The notes beneath the pieces were generated by a model, which did not search any database, had not been told where the DNA came from, and saw nothing but the letters and a program-made list of their open reading frames with translations. This document shows, piece after piece, positions 52,935 through 64,000 of a DNA stretch of 64,000 nucleotides. Each line of letters opens with the position of its first letter. Positions within the stretch are counted from its first letter, which is position 1. A program made the position numbers and the translations under genes. The stretch spans positions 27,977,345-28,041,344 of the forward strand of contig NC_091323.1 in the NCBI RefSeq assembly GCF_038502225.1, read 5' to 3'. Origin of the DNA: Cherax quadricarinatus (taxonomy: Eukaryota > Arthropoda > Malacostraca > Decapoda > Parastacidae).

Positions 52935-54120
52935 AAGTGTTCATTACACTTTAGTTATTCGTGAAGTACATGCTTTGAGACAGATTCAGGAAGGTTTGCC
53001 AGGACGGGTCCTGCCCGGGTCTAGTCCATGCTGAGAAAGACAGCAGAGGGCTTGAAGTCCATGCAGAGGCTATCTACTGGGAAAAACCATCTCCTCCCTA
53101 GATTAAAGACTGCCGTGCAGGGAGGAGGAAGGGACAGCAGAGAGCACTTTTGACATGGCAGTTAATTTATCATGTCTCCAAAAACATCAACAATGTTATA
53201 GTCTAATATAAAATGGAATGGGGAACTGCTTCTCCAACAAGTAATTAAACAGGTATTATAGATACATTAATGTGTTAGGTTTAAATCTTCTCAATCCCAT
53301 GAAGGTCATTGTTTAACTAAACTATACACCAGCACCAAGACTACGTTAATCACTGTATACACACTGAGATATACACACCTTGGTATGTGAATAAGAGGCG
53401 CACACTCCTCGGTATACACATTGAGATATACGTATCTTTGTGTATATATACTGATAGATACACACCTCTCAGTGTATGTATACCGTCTTTGAGCAGATGA
53501 GGTTTCAGTATAACATTTAATATTACCCACACGGCAATTATAGTTTGACCCATGCGAGTATTATTCTGTACTCCTGAAGATTTTTAAGGGAATTCAAACA
53601 TCGACCTTGCAGCTGTAAACATGATAGTAATATCTTACTAAAGAATGATAATATTTCAGGTAATACCATACGTAATTTGTCCAGTTCCTTCTCTTCATAA
53701 GAACATTGTAATATAGTTCAAATCTGACCGAAATGTCGTCATAACTATCTTCTCTGTGCGAGTTGTTTGTGTGAAATTGTAATGTCTCTGGATTTAATGT
53801 CATGTCCTTTTAAATTAAAGCTGCAAGTTAGCGTTTCAACACGAATACTCTCAGCAGGAAACCTCATATATATTGAACAGTCTTAATAACGACTACATTA
53901 ATTTCCTTTCATCAATGCATGTGTTCCGGGTGAGTGTGGTGGTAGCCTGGTGGTGCTGGTGAAGGCTCGTGTCCTGATAATATTGCAACCTGCCAGCCTG
54001 TCCTCATAAACCCAGACTCATGCTCCCATAAACTGGCCTAAACACGTTTCTCATAATTAATGTGGCAAATAAGAACTCTTGGTATACGAGCTTATTGTCG
54101 ATATACGTACTAGTAATTGA
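52935..54120. other. Unassigned spacer
   Basis: A patch of tatacacactgagatataca-type imperfect repeats lies at 53,350-53,490. Otherwise AT-rich with no recognised gene. Confidence 0.4.
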
Positions 54121-54139
54121 GTGGTGATATTGACGGTAA

Positions 54140-54164
54140 TTAATAATAATAATAATAATAATAA

Positions 54165-54213
<49 letters not shown>
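54140..54213 (+). repeat. (AAT)n/(ATT)n microsatellite, inverted
   Basis: (aat)n to 54,163, then aaattt, then (att)n to 54,213: an inverted pair of trinucleotide runs able to fold back on itself. Confidence 0.93.
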
Positions 54214-54216
<3 letters not shown>

Positions 54217-54704
54217 ACACCCAGTTTAATTATTAAAGTATTTTTGATGTTATTGTACTTAGGAATCACAAACTTAATAACACGAACCTTAGCCATTTTT
54301 TTTCGGCTATCTTGCTTCGGGACAATTGAGATCAGCTGTTTTGATTGGTTTAACACATTTAGGTATGATCTAAGGAAGATACTTCATATTGCAATAACTC
54401 CAGTGTCACTCTGTATAAAGCTTTATCTAGTTAAGGCTTTTTTTAGGAACTAAGTTTAAGAACTTAACCAAGTTTCCTCTTGAAGACAGGAATCTCGTGG
54501 CAATTTCCCTTGTACATGAAGAGAAGTTGTTGAAAATTCTCTGTCCCTTTACACTTACGAAGTTGCTATATCATTCCATATATTTTAAAAATCGTTTAAA
54601 GTGATGATTCTATTTTTTTTTTACGTTGACTTGATATGAGTTGGCAAAATCTGGTAGGTTTTGTTGCAGTGTCTTATTGTAATGTGAGCAGTGAGAATGT
54701 TGTA
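54214..54704. other. Unassigned AT-rich spacer
   Basis: No gene recognised. Short frames only. 54,200-54,480 contains long A/T words but no coding motif. Confidence 0.4.
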
Positions 54705-57700
54705 AGTGTGGTAGACTGGAGTGTCAGCTGGTGGTGGTAGTGGTAGACTGGAGTGTCAGCTGGTGGTGGTAGAGGTGGGCTGGAGTGTCAGCTGGTGGTG
54801 GTAGTGGTAGGCTGGAGTGTCAGCTGGTGGTGTTAGTGGTAGACTGGAGTGTCAGCTGGTGGTGGTAGTGGTGGACTGGAGTGTCAGCTGGTGGTGTTAG
54901 TGGTAGACTGGAGTGTCAGCTGGTGGTGGTAGTGGTAGGCTGGAGTGTCAGCTGGTGGTGGTAGTGGTAGGCTGGAGTGTCAGCTGGTGGTGGTAGTGGT
55001 AGGCTGGAGTGTCAGCTGGTGGTGGTAGTGGTAGGCTGGAGTGTCAGCTGGTGGTGGTAGTGGTAGACTGGAGTGTCAGCTGGTGGTGGTAGTGGTAGAC
55101 TGGAGTGTCAGCTGGTGGTGGTAGTGGTAGGCTGGAGTGTCAGCTGGTGGTGGTAGTGGTGGACTGGAGTGTCAGCTGGTGGTGGTAGTGGTAGGCTGGA
55201 GTGTCAGCTGGTGGTGGTAGTGGTAGACTGGAGTGTCAGCTGGTGGTGGTAGTGGTAGGCTGGAGTGTCAGCTGGTGGTGGTAGTGGTAGGCTGGAGTGT
55301 CAGCTGGTGGTGGTAGTGGTAGGCTGGAGTGTCAGCTGGTGGTGGTAGTGGTAGACTGGAGTGTCAGCTGGTGGTGGTAGTGGTAGGCTGGAGTGTCAGC
55401 TGGTGGTGGTAGTGGTAGGCTGGAGTGTCAGCTGGTGGTGGTAGTGGTAGGCTGGAGTGTCAGCTGGTGGTGGTAGTGGTAGGCTGGAGTGTCAGCTGGT
55501 GGTGGTAGTGGTAGGCTGGAGTGTCAGCTGGTGGTGGTAGTGGTAGGCTGGAGTGTCAGCAGCTGGAGTGTCAGCTGGTGGTGGTAGTGGTAGGCTGGAG
55601 TGTCAGCTGGTGGTGGTAGTGGTAGGCTGGAGTGTCAGCTGGTGGTGGTAGTGGTAGGCTGGAGTGTCAGCTGGTGGTGGTAGTGGTAGGCTGGAGTGTC
55701 AGCTGGTGGTGGTAGTGGTAGGCTGGAGTGTCAGCTGGTGGTGGTAGTGGTAGGCTGGAGTGTCAGCTGGTGGTGGTAGTGGTAGGCTGGAGTGTCAGCT
55801 GGTGGTGGTAGTGGTAGGCTGGAGTGTCAGCTGGTGGTGGTAGTGGTAGGCTGGAGTGTCAGCTGGTGGTGGTAGTGGTAGGCTGGAGTGTCAGCTGGTG
55901 GTGGTAGTGGTAGGCTGGAGTGTCAGCTGGTGGTGGTAGTGGTAGGCTGGAGTGTCAGCTGGTGGTGGTAGTGGTAGGCTGGAGTGTCAGCTGGTGGTGG
56001 TAGTGGTAGGCTGGAGTGTCAGCTGGTGGTGGTAGTGGTAGGCTGGAGTGTCAGCTGGTGGTGGTAGTGGTAGGCTGGAGTGTCAGCTGGTGGTGGTAGT
56101 GGTAGGCTGGAGTGTCAGCTGGTGGTGGTATTGGTAGGCTGGAGGCTGGAGTAAGCGTCAGTTGGTGGTGGTACTGATAGGTGTAGTGGTAGACTGGAGT
56201 GTCAGCTGGTGGTGGTAGTGGTAGGCTGGAGTGTCAGCTGGTGGTGGTAGTGGTAGGCTGGAGTGTCAGCTGGTGGTGGTAGTGGTAGGCTGGAGTGTCA
56301 GCTGGTGGTGGTAGTGGTAGGCTGGAGTGTCAGCAGCTGGTGGTGGTAGTGGTAGGCTGGAGTGTCAGCTGGTGGTGGTTTTGGTAGGCTGGAGTGTCAG
56401 CTGGTGTTTGTAGTGGTAGGCTGGAGTGTCAGCTGGTGGTGTTAGTGGTAGGCTGGAGTGTCAGCTGGTGGTGGTAGTGGTAGGCTGGAGTGTCAGCTGG
56501 TGGTGGTAGTGGTAGGCTGGAGTGTCAGCTGGTGGTGGTAGTGGTAGGCTGGAGTGTCAGCTGGTGGTGGTAGTGGTAGGCTGGAGTGTCAGCTGGTGGT
56601 GGTAGTGGTAGGCTGGAGTGTCAGCTGGTGGTGGTAGTGGTAGGCTGGAGTGTCAGCTGGTGGTGGTAGTGGTAGGCTGGAGTGTCAGCTGGTGGTGGTA
56701 GTGGTAGGCTGGAGTGTCAGCTGGTGGTGGTAGTGGTAGGCTGGAGTGTCAGCTGGTGTAGTGGTAGCTGGTAGGCTGGTAGGCTGGAGTGTCAGCGGGT
56801 GGTGGTAGTGGTAGCCTGGAGTGTCAGCTGGTGGTGGTAGTGGTAGGCTGGAGTGTCAGCTGGTGGTGGTAGTGGAGTGTCAGCTGGTAGGCTGGAGTGT
56901 CAGCTGGTGGTGGTAGTGGTAGGCTGGAGTGTCAGCTGGTGGTGGTAGTGGTAGGCTGGAGTGAGTCAGCTTGTGGTGGTAGTGGTAGGCTGGAGTGAGC
57001 GTCAGCTGGTGGTGGTATTGGTAGGCTGGAGTGAGTGTCAGCTGGTAGTGGTAGGCTGGAGTGAGCGTCAGCTGGTGATGGTAGTGGTAGGCTGGAGTGA
57101 GTGTCAGCTGGTAGTGGTAGGCTGGAGTGTCAGCTGGTGGTGGTAGTGGTAGGCTGGAGTGAGTCAGCTTGTGGTGGTAGTGCTAGGCTCGAGTAAGCGT
57201 CAGTTGGTGGTGGTACTGATAGGCTGGAGTGAGTGTCAGCTGGTGGTGGTAGTGGTAGACTGGAGTGTCAGCTGGTGGTGGTAGTGGTAGGCTGGAGTGT
57301 CAGCTGGTAGTGGTAGGCTGGAGTGTCAGCTGGTGGTGGTAGTGGTAGGCTGGAGTGTCAGCTGGTGGTGGTAGTGGTAGGCTGGAGTGTCAGCTGGTGG
57401 TGGTTTTGGTAGGCTGGAGTGTCAGCTGGTGGTGGTAGTGGTAGGCTGGAGTGTCAGCTGGTAGTGGTAGGCTGGAGTGTCAGCTGGTGGTGGTTTTGGT
57501 AGGCTGGAGTGTCAGCTGGTGGTGGTAGTGGTAGGCTGGAGTGTCAGCTGGTAGTGGTAGGCTGGAGTGTCAGCTGGTGGTGGTAGTGGTAGGCTGGAGT
57601 GCCAGCTGGTGGTGGTAGTGGTAGGCTGGAGTGTCAGCTGGTGGTTGTTTTGGTAGGCTGGAGTGTCAGCTGGTGGTGGTAGTGGTAGGCTGGAGTGTCA

Positions 57701-60700
57701 GCTGGTGGTGGTTTTGGTAGGCTGGAGTGTCAGCTGGTGGTGGTAGTGGTAGGCTGGAGTGTCAGCTGGTAGTGGTAGGCTGGAGTGTCAGCTGGTGGTG
57801 GTAGTGGTAGGCTGGAGTGTCAGCTGGTGGTGGTAGTGGTAGGCTGGAGTGTCAGCTGGTGGTGGTTTTGGTAGGCTGGAGTGTCAGCTGGTGGTGGTAG
57901 TGGTAGGCTGGAGTGTCAGCTGGTGGTGGTAGTGGTAGGCTGGAGTGTCAGCTGGTGGTGGTAGTGGTAGGCTGGAGTGTCAGCTGGTGGTGGTAGTGGT
58001 AGGCTGGAGTGAGTCAGCTTGTGGTGGTAGTGCTAGGCTGGAGTAAGCGTCAGTTGGTGGTGGTACTGATAGGCTGGAGTGAGTGTCAGCTGGTGGTGGT
58101 AGTGGTAGACTGGAGTGTCAGCTGGTGGTGGTAGTGGTAGGCTGGAGTGTCAGCTGGTAGTGGTAGGCTGGAGTGTCAGCTGGTGGTGGTAGTGGTAGGC
58201 TGGAGTGTCAGCTGGTGGTGGTAGTGGTAGGCTGGAGTGTCAGCTGGTGGTAGTTTTGGTAGGCTGGAGTGTCAGCTGGTGGTGGTAGTGGTAGGCTGGA
58301 GTGTCAGCTGGTAGTGGTAGGCTGGAGTGTCAGCTGGTGGTGGTTTTGGTAGGCTGGAGTGTCAGCTGGTGGTGGTAGTGGTAGGCTGGAGTGTCAGCTG
58401 GTAGTGGTAGGCTGGAGTGTCAGCTGGTGGTGGTAGTGGTAGGCTGGAGTGTCAGCTGGTGGTGGTAGTGGTAGGCTGGAGTGTCAGCTGGTGGTTGTTT
58501 TGGTAGGCTGGAGTGTCAGCTGGTGGTGGTAGTGGTAGGCTGGAGTGTCAGCTGGTGGTGTTTTGGTAGGCTGGAGTGTCAGCTGGTGGTGGTAGTGGTA
58601 GGCTGGAGTGTCAGCTGGTAGTGGTAGGCTGGAGTGTCAGCTGGTGGTGGTAGTGGTAGGCTGGAGTGTCAGCTGGTGGTGGTAGTGGTAGGCTGGAGTG
58701 TCAGCTGGTGGTGGTTTTGGTAGGCTGGAGTGTCAGCTGGTAGTGGTAGGCTGGAGTGTCAGCTGGTGGTGGTAGTGGTAGGCTGGAGTGTCAGCTGGTG
58801 GTGGTAGTGGTAGGCTGGAGTGTCAGCTGGTGGTGGTAGTGGTAGGCTGGAGTGAGTCAGCTTGTGGTGGTAGTGGTAGGCTGGAGTGAGCGTCAGCTGG
58901 TGGTGGTATTGGTAGGCTGGAGTGAGTGTCAGCTGGTAGTGGTAGGCTGGAGTGAGCGTCAGCTGGTGATGGTAGTGGTAGGCTGGAGTGAGTGTCAGCT
59001 GGTAGTGGTAGGCTGGAGTGTCAGCTGGTGGTGGTAGTGGTAGGCTGGAGTGAGTCAGCTTGTGGTGGTAGTGCTAGGCTGGAGTAAGCGTCAGTTGGTG
59101 GTGGTACTGATAGGCTGGAGTGAGTGTCAGCTGGTGGTGGTAGTGGTAGACTGGAGTGTCAGCTGGTGGTGGTAGTGGTAGGCTGGAGTGTCAGCTGGTG
59201 GTGGTAGTGGTAGGCTGGAGTGTCAGCTGGTGGTGGTAGTGGTAGACTGGAGTGTCAGCTGGTGGTGGTAGTGGTAGGCTGGAGTGTCAGCTGGTGGTGG
59301 TTTTGGTAGGCTGGAGTGTCAGCTGGTGGTGGTAGTGGTAGGCTGGACTGTCAGCTGGTAGTGGTAGGCTGGAGTGTCAGCTGGTGGTGGTTTTGGTAGG
59401 CTGGAGTGTCAGCTGGTGGTGGTAGTGGTAGGCTGGAGTGTCAGCTGGTAGTGGTAGGCTGGAGTGTCAGCTGGTGGTGGTAGTGGTAGGCTGGAGTGTC
59501 AGCTGGTGGTGGTAGTGGTAGGCTGGAGTGTCAGCTGGTGGTGGTAGTGGTAGGCTGGAGTGTCAGCTGGTGGTGGTAGTGGTAGGCTGGAGTGAGTCAG
59601 CTTGTGGTGGTAGTGGTAGGCTGGAGTGAGCGTCAGCTGGTGGTGGTATTGGTAGGCTGGAGTGAGTGTCAGCTGGTAGTGGTAGGCTGGAGTGAGCGTC
59701 AGCTGGTGATGGTAGTGGTAGGCTGGAGTGAGTGTCAGCTGGTAGTGGTAGGCTGGAGTGTCAGCTGGTGGTGGTAGTGGTAGGCTGCAGTGAGTCAGCT
59801 TGTGGTGGTAGTGCTAGGCTGGAGTAAGCGTCAGTTGGTGGTGGTACTGATAGGCTGGAGTGAGTGTCAGCTGGTGGTGGTAGTGGTAGGCTGGAGTGAG
59901 CGTCAGCTGGTGGTGGTAGTGGTAGGCAGGAGTGAGTGTCAGCTGGTGGTGGTAGTGGTAGGCTGGAGTGAGTGTCAGCAGGTGGTGGTAGTGGTAGGCT
60001 GGAGTGAGTCAGCTTGTGGTGGTAGTGGTAGGCTGGAGTGAGCGTCAGCTGGTGGTGGTACTGGTAGGCTGGAGTGAGTGTCAGCTGGTGGTGGTAGTGG
60101 TAGGCTGGAGTGAGTCAGCTGGTGGTGGTAGTGGTAGGCTGGAGTGTCAGCTTGTGGTGGTAGTGGTAGGCTGGAGTGTCAGCTGGTGGTGGTAGTGGTA
60201 GGCTGGAGTGAGCGTCAGCTGGTGGTGGTAGTGATAGGCTCGAGTGAGTGTCAGCTGGTGGTGGTAGTGGTAGGCTGGAGTGAGCGTCAGCTGGTGGTGG
60301 TAGTGGTAGGCAGGAGTGAGTGTCAGCTGGTGGTGGTAGTGGTAGGCTGGAGTGAGTGTCAGCAGGTGGTGGTAGTGGTAGGCTGGAGTGAGTCAGCTTG
60401 TGGTGGTAGTGGTAGGCTGGAGTGAGCGTCAGCTGGTGGTGGTACTGGTAGGCTGGAGTGAATGTCAGCTGGTGGTGGTAGTGGTAGGCTGGAGTGAGTC
60501 AGCTGGTGGTGGTAGTGGTAGGCTGGAGTGTCAGCTTGTGGTGGTAGGGGTGGGCTGGAGTGTCAGCTGGTGGTGGTAGTGGTAGGCTGGAGTGAGCGTC
60601 AGCTGGTGGTGGTAGTGATAGGCTCGAGTGAGTGTCAGCTGGTGGTGGTAGTGGTAGGCTGGAGTGAGTGTCAGCTTGTGGTGGTAGTGGTAGGCTGGAA

Positions 60701-63700
60701 TGAGTGTCAGCTGGTGGTGGTAGTGGTAGGCTGGAGTGAGCGTCAGCTGATGGTGGTATTGGTAGGCTGGAGTGAGTGTCAGCTGGTGGTGGTAGTGGTA
60801 GGCTGGAGTGAGCGTCAGCTGGTGATGGTAGTGGTAGGCTGGAGTGAGTGTCAGCTGGTAGTGGTAGGCTGGAGTGTCAGCTGGTGGTGGTAGTGGTAGG
60901 CTGGAGTGAGTCAGCTTGTGGTGGTAGTGCTAGGCTGGAGTAAGCGTCAGTTGGTGGTGGTACTGATAGGCTGGAGTGAGTGTCAGCTGGTGGTGGTAGT
61001 GGTAGGCTGGAGTGAGCGTCAGCTGGTGGTGGTAGTGGTAGGCAGGAGTGAGTGTCAGCTGGTGGTGGTAGTGGTAGGCTGGAGTGAGTGTCAGCAGGTG
61101 GTGGTAGTGGTAGGCTGGAGTGAGTCAGCTTGTGGTGGTAGTGGTAGGCTGGAGTGAGCGTCAGCTGGTGGTGGTACTGGTAGGCTGGAGTGAGTGTCAG
61201 CTGGTGGTGGTAGTGGTAGGCTGGAGTGTCAGCTTGTGGTGGTAGTGGTAGGCTGGAGTGTCAGCTGGTGGTGGTAGTGGTAGGCTGGAGTGAGCGTCAG
61301 CTGGTGGTGGTAGTGATAGGCTGGAGTGAGTGTCAGCTGGTGGTGGTAGTGGTAGGCTGGAGTGAGTGTCAGCTTTTGGTGGTAGTGGTAGGCTGGAATG
61401 AGTGTCAGCTGGTGGTGGTAGTGGTAGGCTGGAGTGAGCGTCAGGTGGTGGTGGTAGTGGTAGGCTGGAGTGAGTGTCAGCTTGTGGTGGTAGTGGTAGG
61501 CTGGAGTGAACGTCAGCTGGTGGTGGTAGTGGTAGGCTGGAGTAAGTGTCAGCTGGTGGTGGTAGTGGTAGGCTGGAGTGAGTGTCAGCTGGTGGTGGTA
61601 GTGGTAGGCTGGAGTGAGCGTCAGCTGGTAGTGGTAGGCTGGAGTGAGTGTCAGCTGGTGGTGGTAGTGGTAGGCTGGAGTGAGTGTCAGCTGGTGGTGG
61701 TAGTGGTAGGCTGGAGTGAGTGTCAGCTGGTGGTGGTAGTGGTAGGCTGGAGTGAGTGTCAGCTTGTGGTGGTAGTGGTAGGCTGGAGTGAGTGTCAGCT
61801 GGTGTTGGTAGTGGTAGGCTGGAGTGAGTGTCAGCTGGTAGTGGTAGGCTGGAGTGAGCGTCAGGTGGTGGTGGTAGGCTGGAGTGAGTGTCAGCTTGTG
61901 GTGGTAGTGGTAGGCTGGAGTGTCAGCTGGTGGTGGTAGTGGTAGGCTGGAGTGAGCGTCAGCTGGTGGTGGTAGTGATAGGCTGGAGTGAGTGTCAGCT
62001 GGTGGTGGTAGTGGTAGGCTGGAGTGAGTGTCAGCTTGTGGTGGTAGTGGTAGGCTGGAATGAGTGTCAGCTGGTGGTGGTAGTGGTAGGCTGGAGTGAG
62101 CGTCAGCTGGTGGTGGTAGTGGTAGGCTGGAGTGTCAGCTTGTGGTGGTAGTGGTAGGCTGGAGTGAACGTCAGCTGGTGGTGGTAGTGGTAGGCTGGAG
62201 TGAGCGTCAGCTGGTGATGGTAGTGGTAGGCTGGAGTGAGTGTCAGCTGGTAGTGGTAGGCTGGAGTGTCAGCTGGTGGTGGTAGTGGTAGGCTGCAGTG
62301 AGTCAGCTTGTGGTGGTAGTGCTAGGCTGGAGTAAGCGTCAGTTGGTGGTGGTACTGATAGGCTGGAGTGAGTGTCAGCTGGTGGTGGTAGTGGTAGGCT
62401 GGAGTGAGCGTCAGCTGGTGGTGGTAGTGGTAGGCAGGAGTGAGTGTCAGCTGGTGGTGGTAGTGGTAGGCTGGAGTGAGTGTCAGCAGGTGGTGGTAGT
62501 GGTAGGCTGGAGTGAGTCAGCTTGTGGTGGTAGTGGTAGGCTGGAGTGAGCGTCAGCTGGTGGTGGTACTGGTAGGCTGGAGTGAGTGTCAGCTGGTGGT
62601 GGTAGTGGTAGGCTGGAGTGTCAGCTTGTGGTGGTAGTGGTAGGCTGGAGTGTCAGCTGGTGGTGGTAGTGGTAGGCTGGAGTGAGCGTCAGCTGGTGGT
62701 GGTAGTGATAGGCTGGAGTGAGTGTCAGCTGGTGGTGGTAGTGGTAGGCTGGAGTGAGTGTCAGCTTTTGGTGGTAGTGGTAGGCTGGAATGAGTGTCAG
62801 CTGGTGGTGGTAGTGGTAGGCTGGAGTGAGCGTCAGGTGGTGGTGGTAGTGGTAGGCTGGAGTGAGTGTCAGCTTGTGGTGGTAGTGGTAGGCTGGAGTG
62901 AACGTCAGCTGGTGGTGGTAGTGGTAGGCTGGAGTGAGTGTCAGCTGGTGTTGGTAGTGGTAGGCTGGAGTGAGTGTCAGCTGGTGGTGGTAGTGGTAGG
63001 CTGGAGTGAGCGTCAGCTGGTAGTGGTAGGCTGGAGTGAGTGTCAGCTGGTGGTGGTAGTGGTAGGCTGGGGTGAGTGTCAGCTGGTGGTGGTAGTGGTA
63101 GGCTGGAGTGAGTGTCAGCTGGTGGTGGTAGTGGTAGGCTGGAGTGAGTGTCAGCTTGTGGTGGTAGTGGTAGGCTGGAGTGAGTGTCAGCTGGTGTTGG
63201 TAGTGGTAGGCTGGAGTGAGTGTCAGCTGGTAGTGGTAGGCTGGAGTGAGCGTCAGGTGGTGGTGGTAGGCTGGAGTGAGTGTCAGCTTGTGGTGGTAGT
63301 GGTAGGCTGGAGTGTCAGCTGGTGGTGGTAGTGGTAGGCTGGAGTGAGCGTCAGCTGGTGGTGGTAGTGATAGGCTGGAGTGAGTGTCAGCTGGTGGTGG
63401 TAGTGGTAGGCTGGAGTGAGTGTCAGCTTGTGGTGGTAGTGGTAGGCTGGAATGAGTGTCAGCTGGTGGTGGTAGTGGTAGGCTGGAGTGAGCGTCAGCT
63501 GGTGGTGGTAGTGGTAGGCTGGAGTGTCAGCTTGTGGTGGTAGTGGTAGGCTGGAGTGAACGTCAGCTGGTGGTGGTAGTGGTAGGCTGGAGTGAGTGTC
63601 AGCTGGTGGTGGTAGTGGTAGGCTGGAGTGAGTGTCAGCTGGTGGTGGTAGTGGTAGGCTGGAGTGAGCGTCAGCTGGTGGTGGTAGTGGTAGGCTGGAG

Positions 63701-63972
63701 TGAGTGTCAGCTGGTGGTGGTAGTGGTAGGCTGGAGTGAGTGTCAGCTTGTGGTGGTAGTGGTAGGCTGGAGTGAGTGTCAGCTGGTGGTGGTAGTGGTA
63801 GGCTGGTGTGAGCGTCAGCTGGTAGTGGTAGGCTGGAGTGAGCGTCAGCTGGTAGTGGTAGGCTGGAGTGAGCGTCAGCTGTTGGTGGTAGTGGTAGGCT
63901 GGAGTGAGCGTCAGCTGGTGGTGGTAGTGGTAGGCTGGAGTGAGCGTCAGCTGGTGGTGGTAGTGGGAGGCC
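54705..63972 (+). repeat. 9.3-kb satellite, 32/36-bp units with higher-order repeats
   Basis: Base unit gctggagtgtcagctggtgg, tggtagtggtag (32 bp) fills 54.7-56.9 kb almost pure. From about 56.96 kb units with an extra GAGT step (ctggagtgagtgtcag or gagtgagcgtcag, 36 bp) appear, and they dominate after 59.8 kb. Only there do long frames (to 237 codons, LVVVVVGWSECQ-type) stay open, since 36 is a multiple of three. Shortened units lacking ggtggt (agctggtagtggtag) are interspersed. A marker (gagtcagcttgtggtggtag, tgctaggct) recurs at 57,161, 58,011, 59,052, 59,792, 60,908 and 62,300. Confidence 0.97.
60908..63691 (+). repeat. Tandem 1,392-bp higher-order repeat
   Basis: The segments beginning at 60,908 and 62,300 show the same order of variant units. 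Examples are the agcttttggtggtag unit at 61,371 and 62,763, the gtcaggtggtggtgg unit at 61,441 and 62,833, and the variant cluster at 61,860 and 63,252, each pair offset by 1,392 bp. A few units differ between copies, so this is a recent but not identical segmental duplication inside the satellite. Confidence 0.85.
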
Positions 63973-64000
63973 ATCAGGTGTCGCCAGCGCTGATTTTATA

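Noticed and set aside
56961..63974. VVVVVGWSECQ-type frames (61-237 codons) as a gene family
   Set aside because: Identical frames recur only where 36-bp satellite units occur and are broken wherever a 32-bp unit intervenes.

Overview
The window looks like intergenic or intronic DNA from a large, repeat-rich animal genome, most likely a decapod crustacean (crayfish, lobster or shrimp type). The reasons are: decayed non-LTR retrotransposon (LINE) copies whose 3' tails run into (CA)n; tRNA-derived SINEs; fold-back elements; many long microsatellites and minisatellites; short ORFs riddled with stops; and no bacterial-style gene packing. I recall several of these repeats as common in decapod genomic sequence, but that is memory and not a search. 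I found no host protein-coding gene, rRNA gene, functional tRNA gene or CRISPR array that I can support. The long open frames in the right half are by-products of repeat units whose length is a multiple of three.

Layout. 0-35 kb is a graveyard of dispersed elements with short tandem arrays between them. I separate three LINE groups by their 3' ends. LINE-A tails end in AGGTGAGTACACAC and run into (CA)n: 1-546, 3.3, 5.3, 11.0 and 20.3 kb, plus minor tails. LINE-B has a recognisable reverse transcriptase (RT) region and a tail ending near ccaggtag: 4.1-5.0, 6.4-7.2, 10.3-10.9, 13.5-14.9, 19.6-19.9, 21.9-22.8 and 25.7-26.4 kb, plus isolated tails. LINE-C is at 0.7 and 23.6-24.1 kb. A fourth, more divergent LINE lies at 28.8-29.7 kb and a fifth fragment at 51.3-51.9 kb. 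A Tc1/mariner transposase relic is at 20.5 kb. tRNA-derived SINEs are at 29.8, 30.0, 30.6 (complete), 33.5 and 39.3 kb. A different SINE-like element at 28.2 kb has a clear 15-bp target-site duplication and sits inside a minisatellite. Fold-back elements lie at 17.6-18.1, 37.4-37.7, 50.8 and 52.8 kb.

35.5-64 kb is dominated by minisatellites with units of 36, 43, 34, 32, 61, 30, 30, 50 and 32/36 bp. The last is a roughly 9.3-kb GT-rich satellite (about 54.7-63.97 kb) with higher-order structure, including a tandem 1,392-bp segment. Between arrays the DNA is mostly AT-rich and unrecognised.

There is no pathway or operon to describe. The interesting biology is repeat dynamics: LINE tails seeding microsatellites, a minisatellite born in the loop of a fold-back element, nested insertions, two separated arrays with a common ancestral unit, higher-order repeats, and recurrent splice-donor-like motifs at LINE 3' ends. 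One weak host-gene lead is a possible first coding exon at 48,177-48,191.
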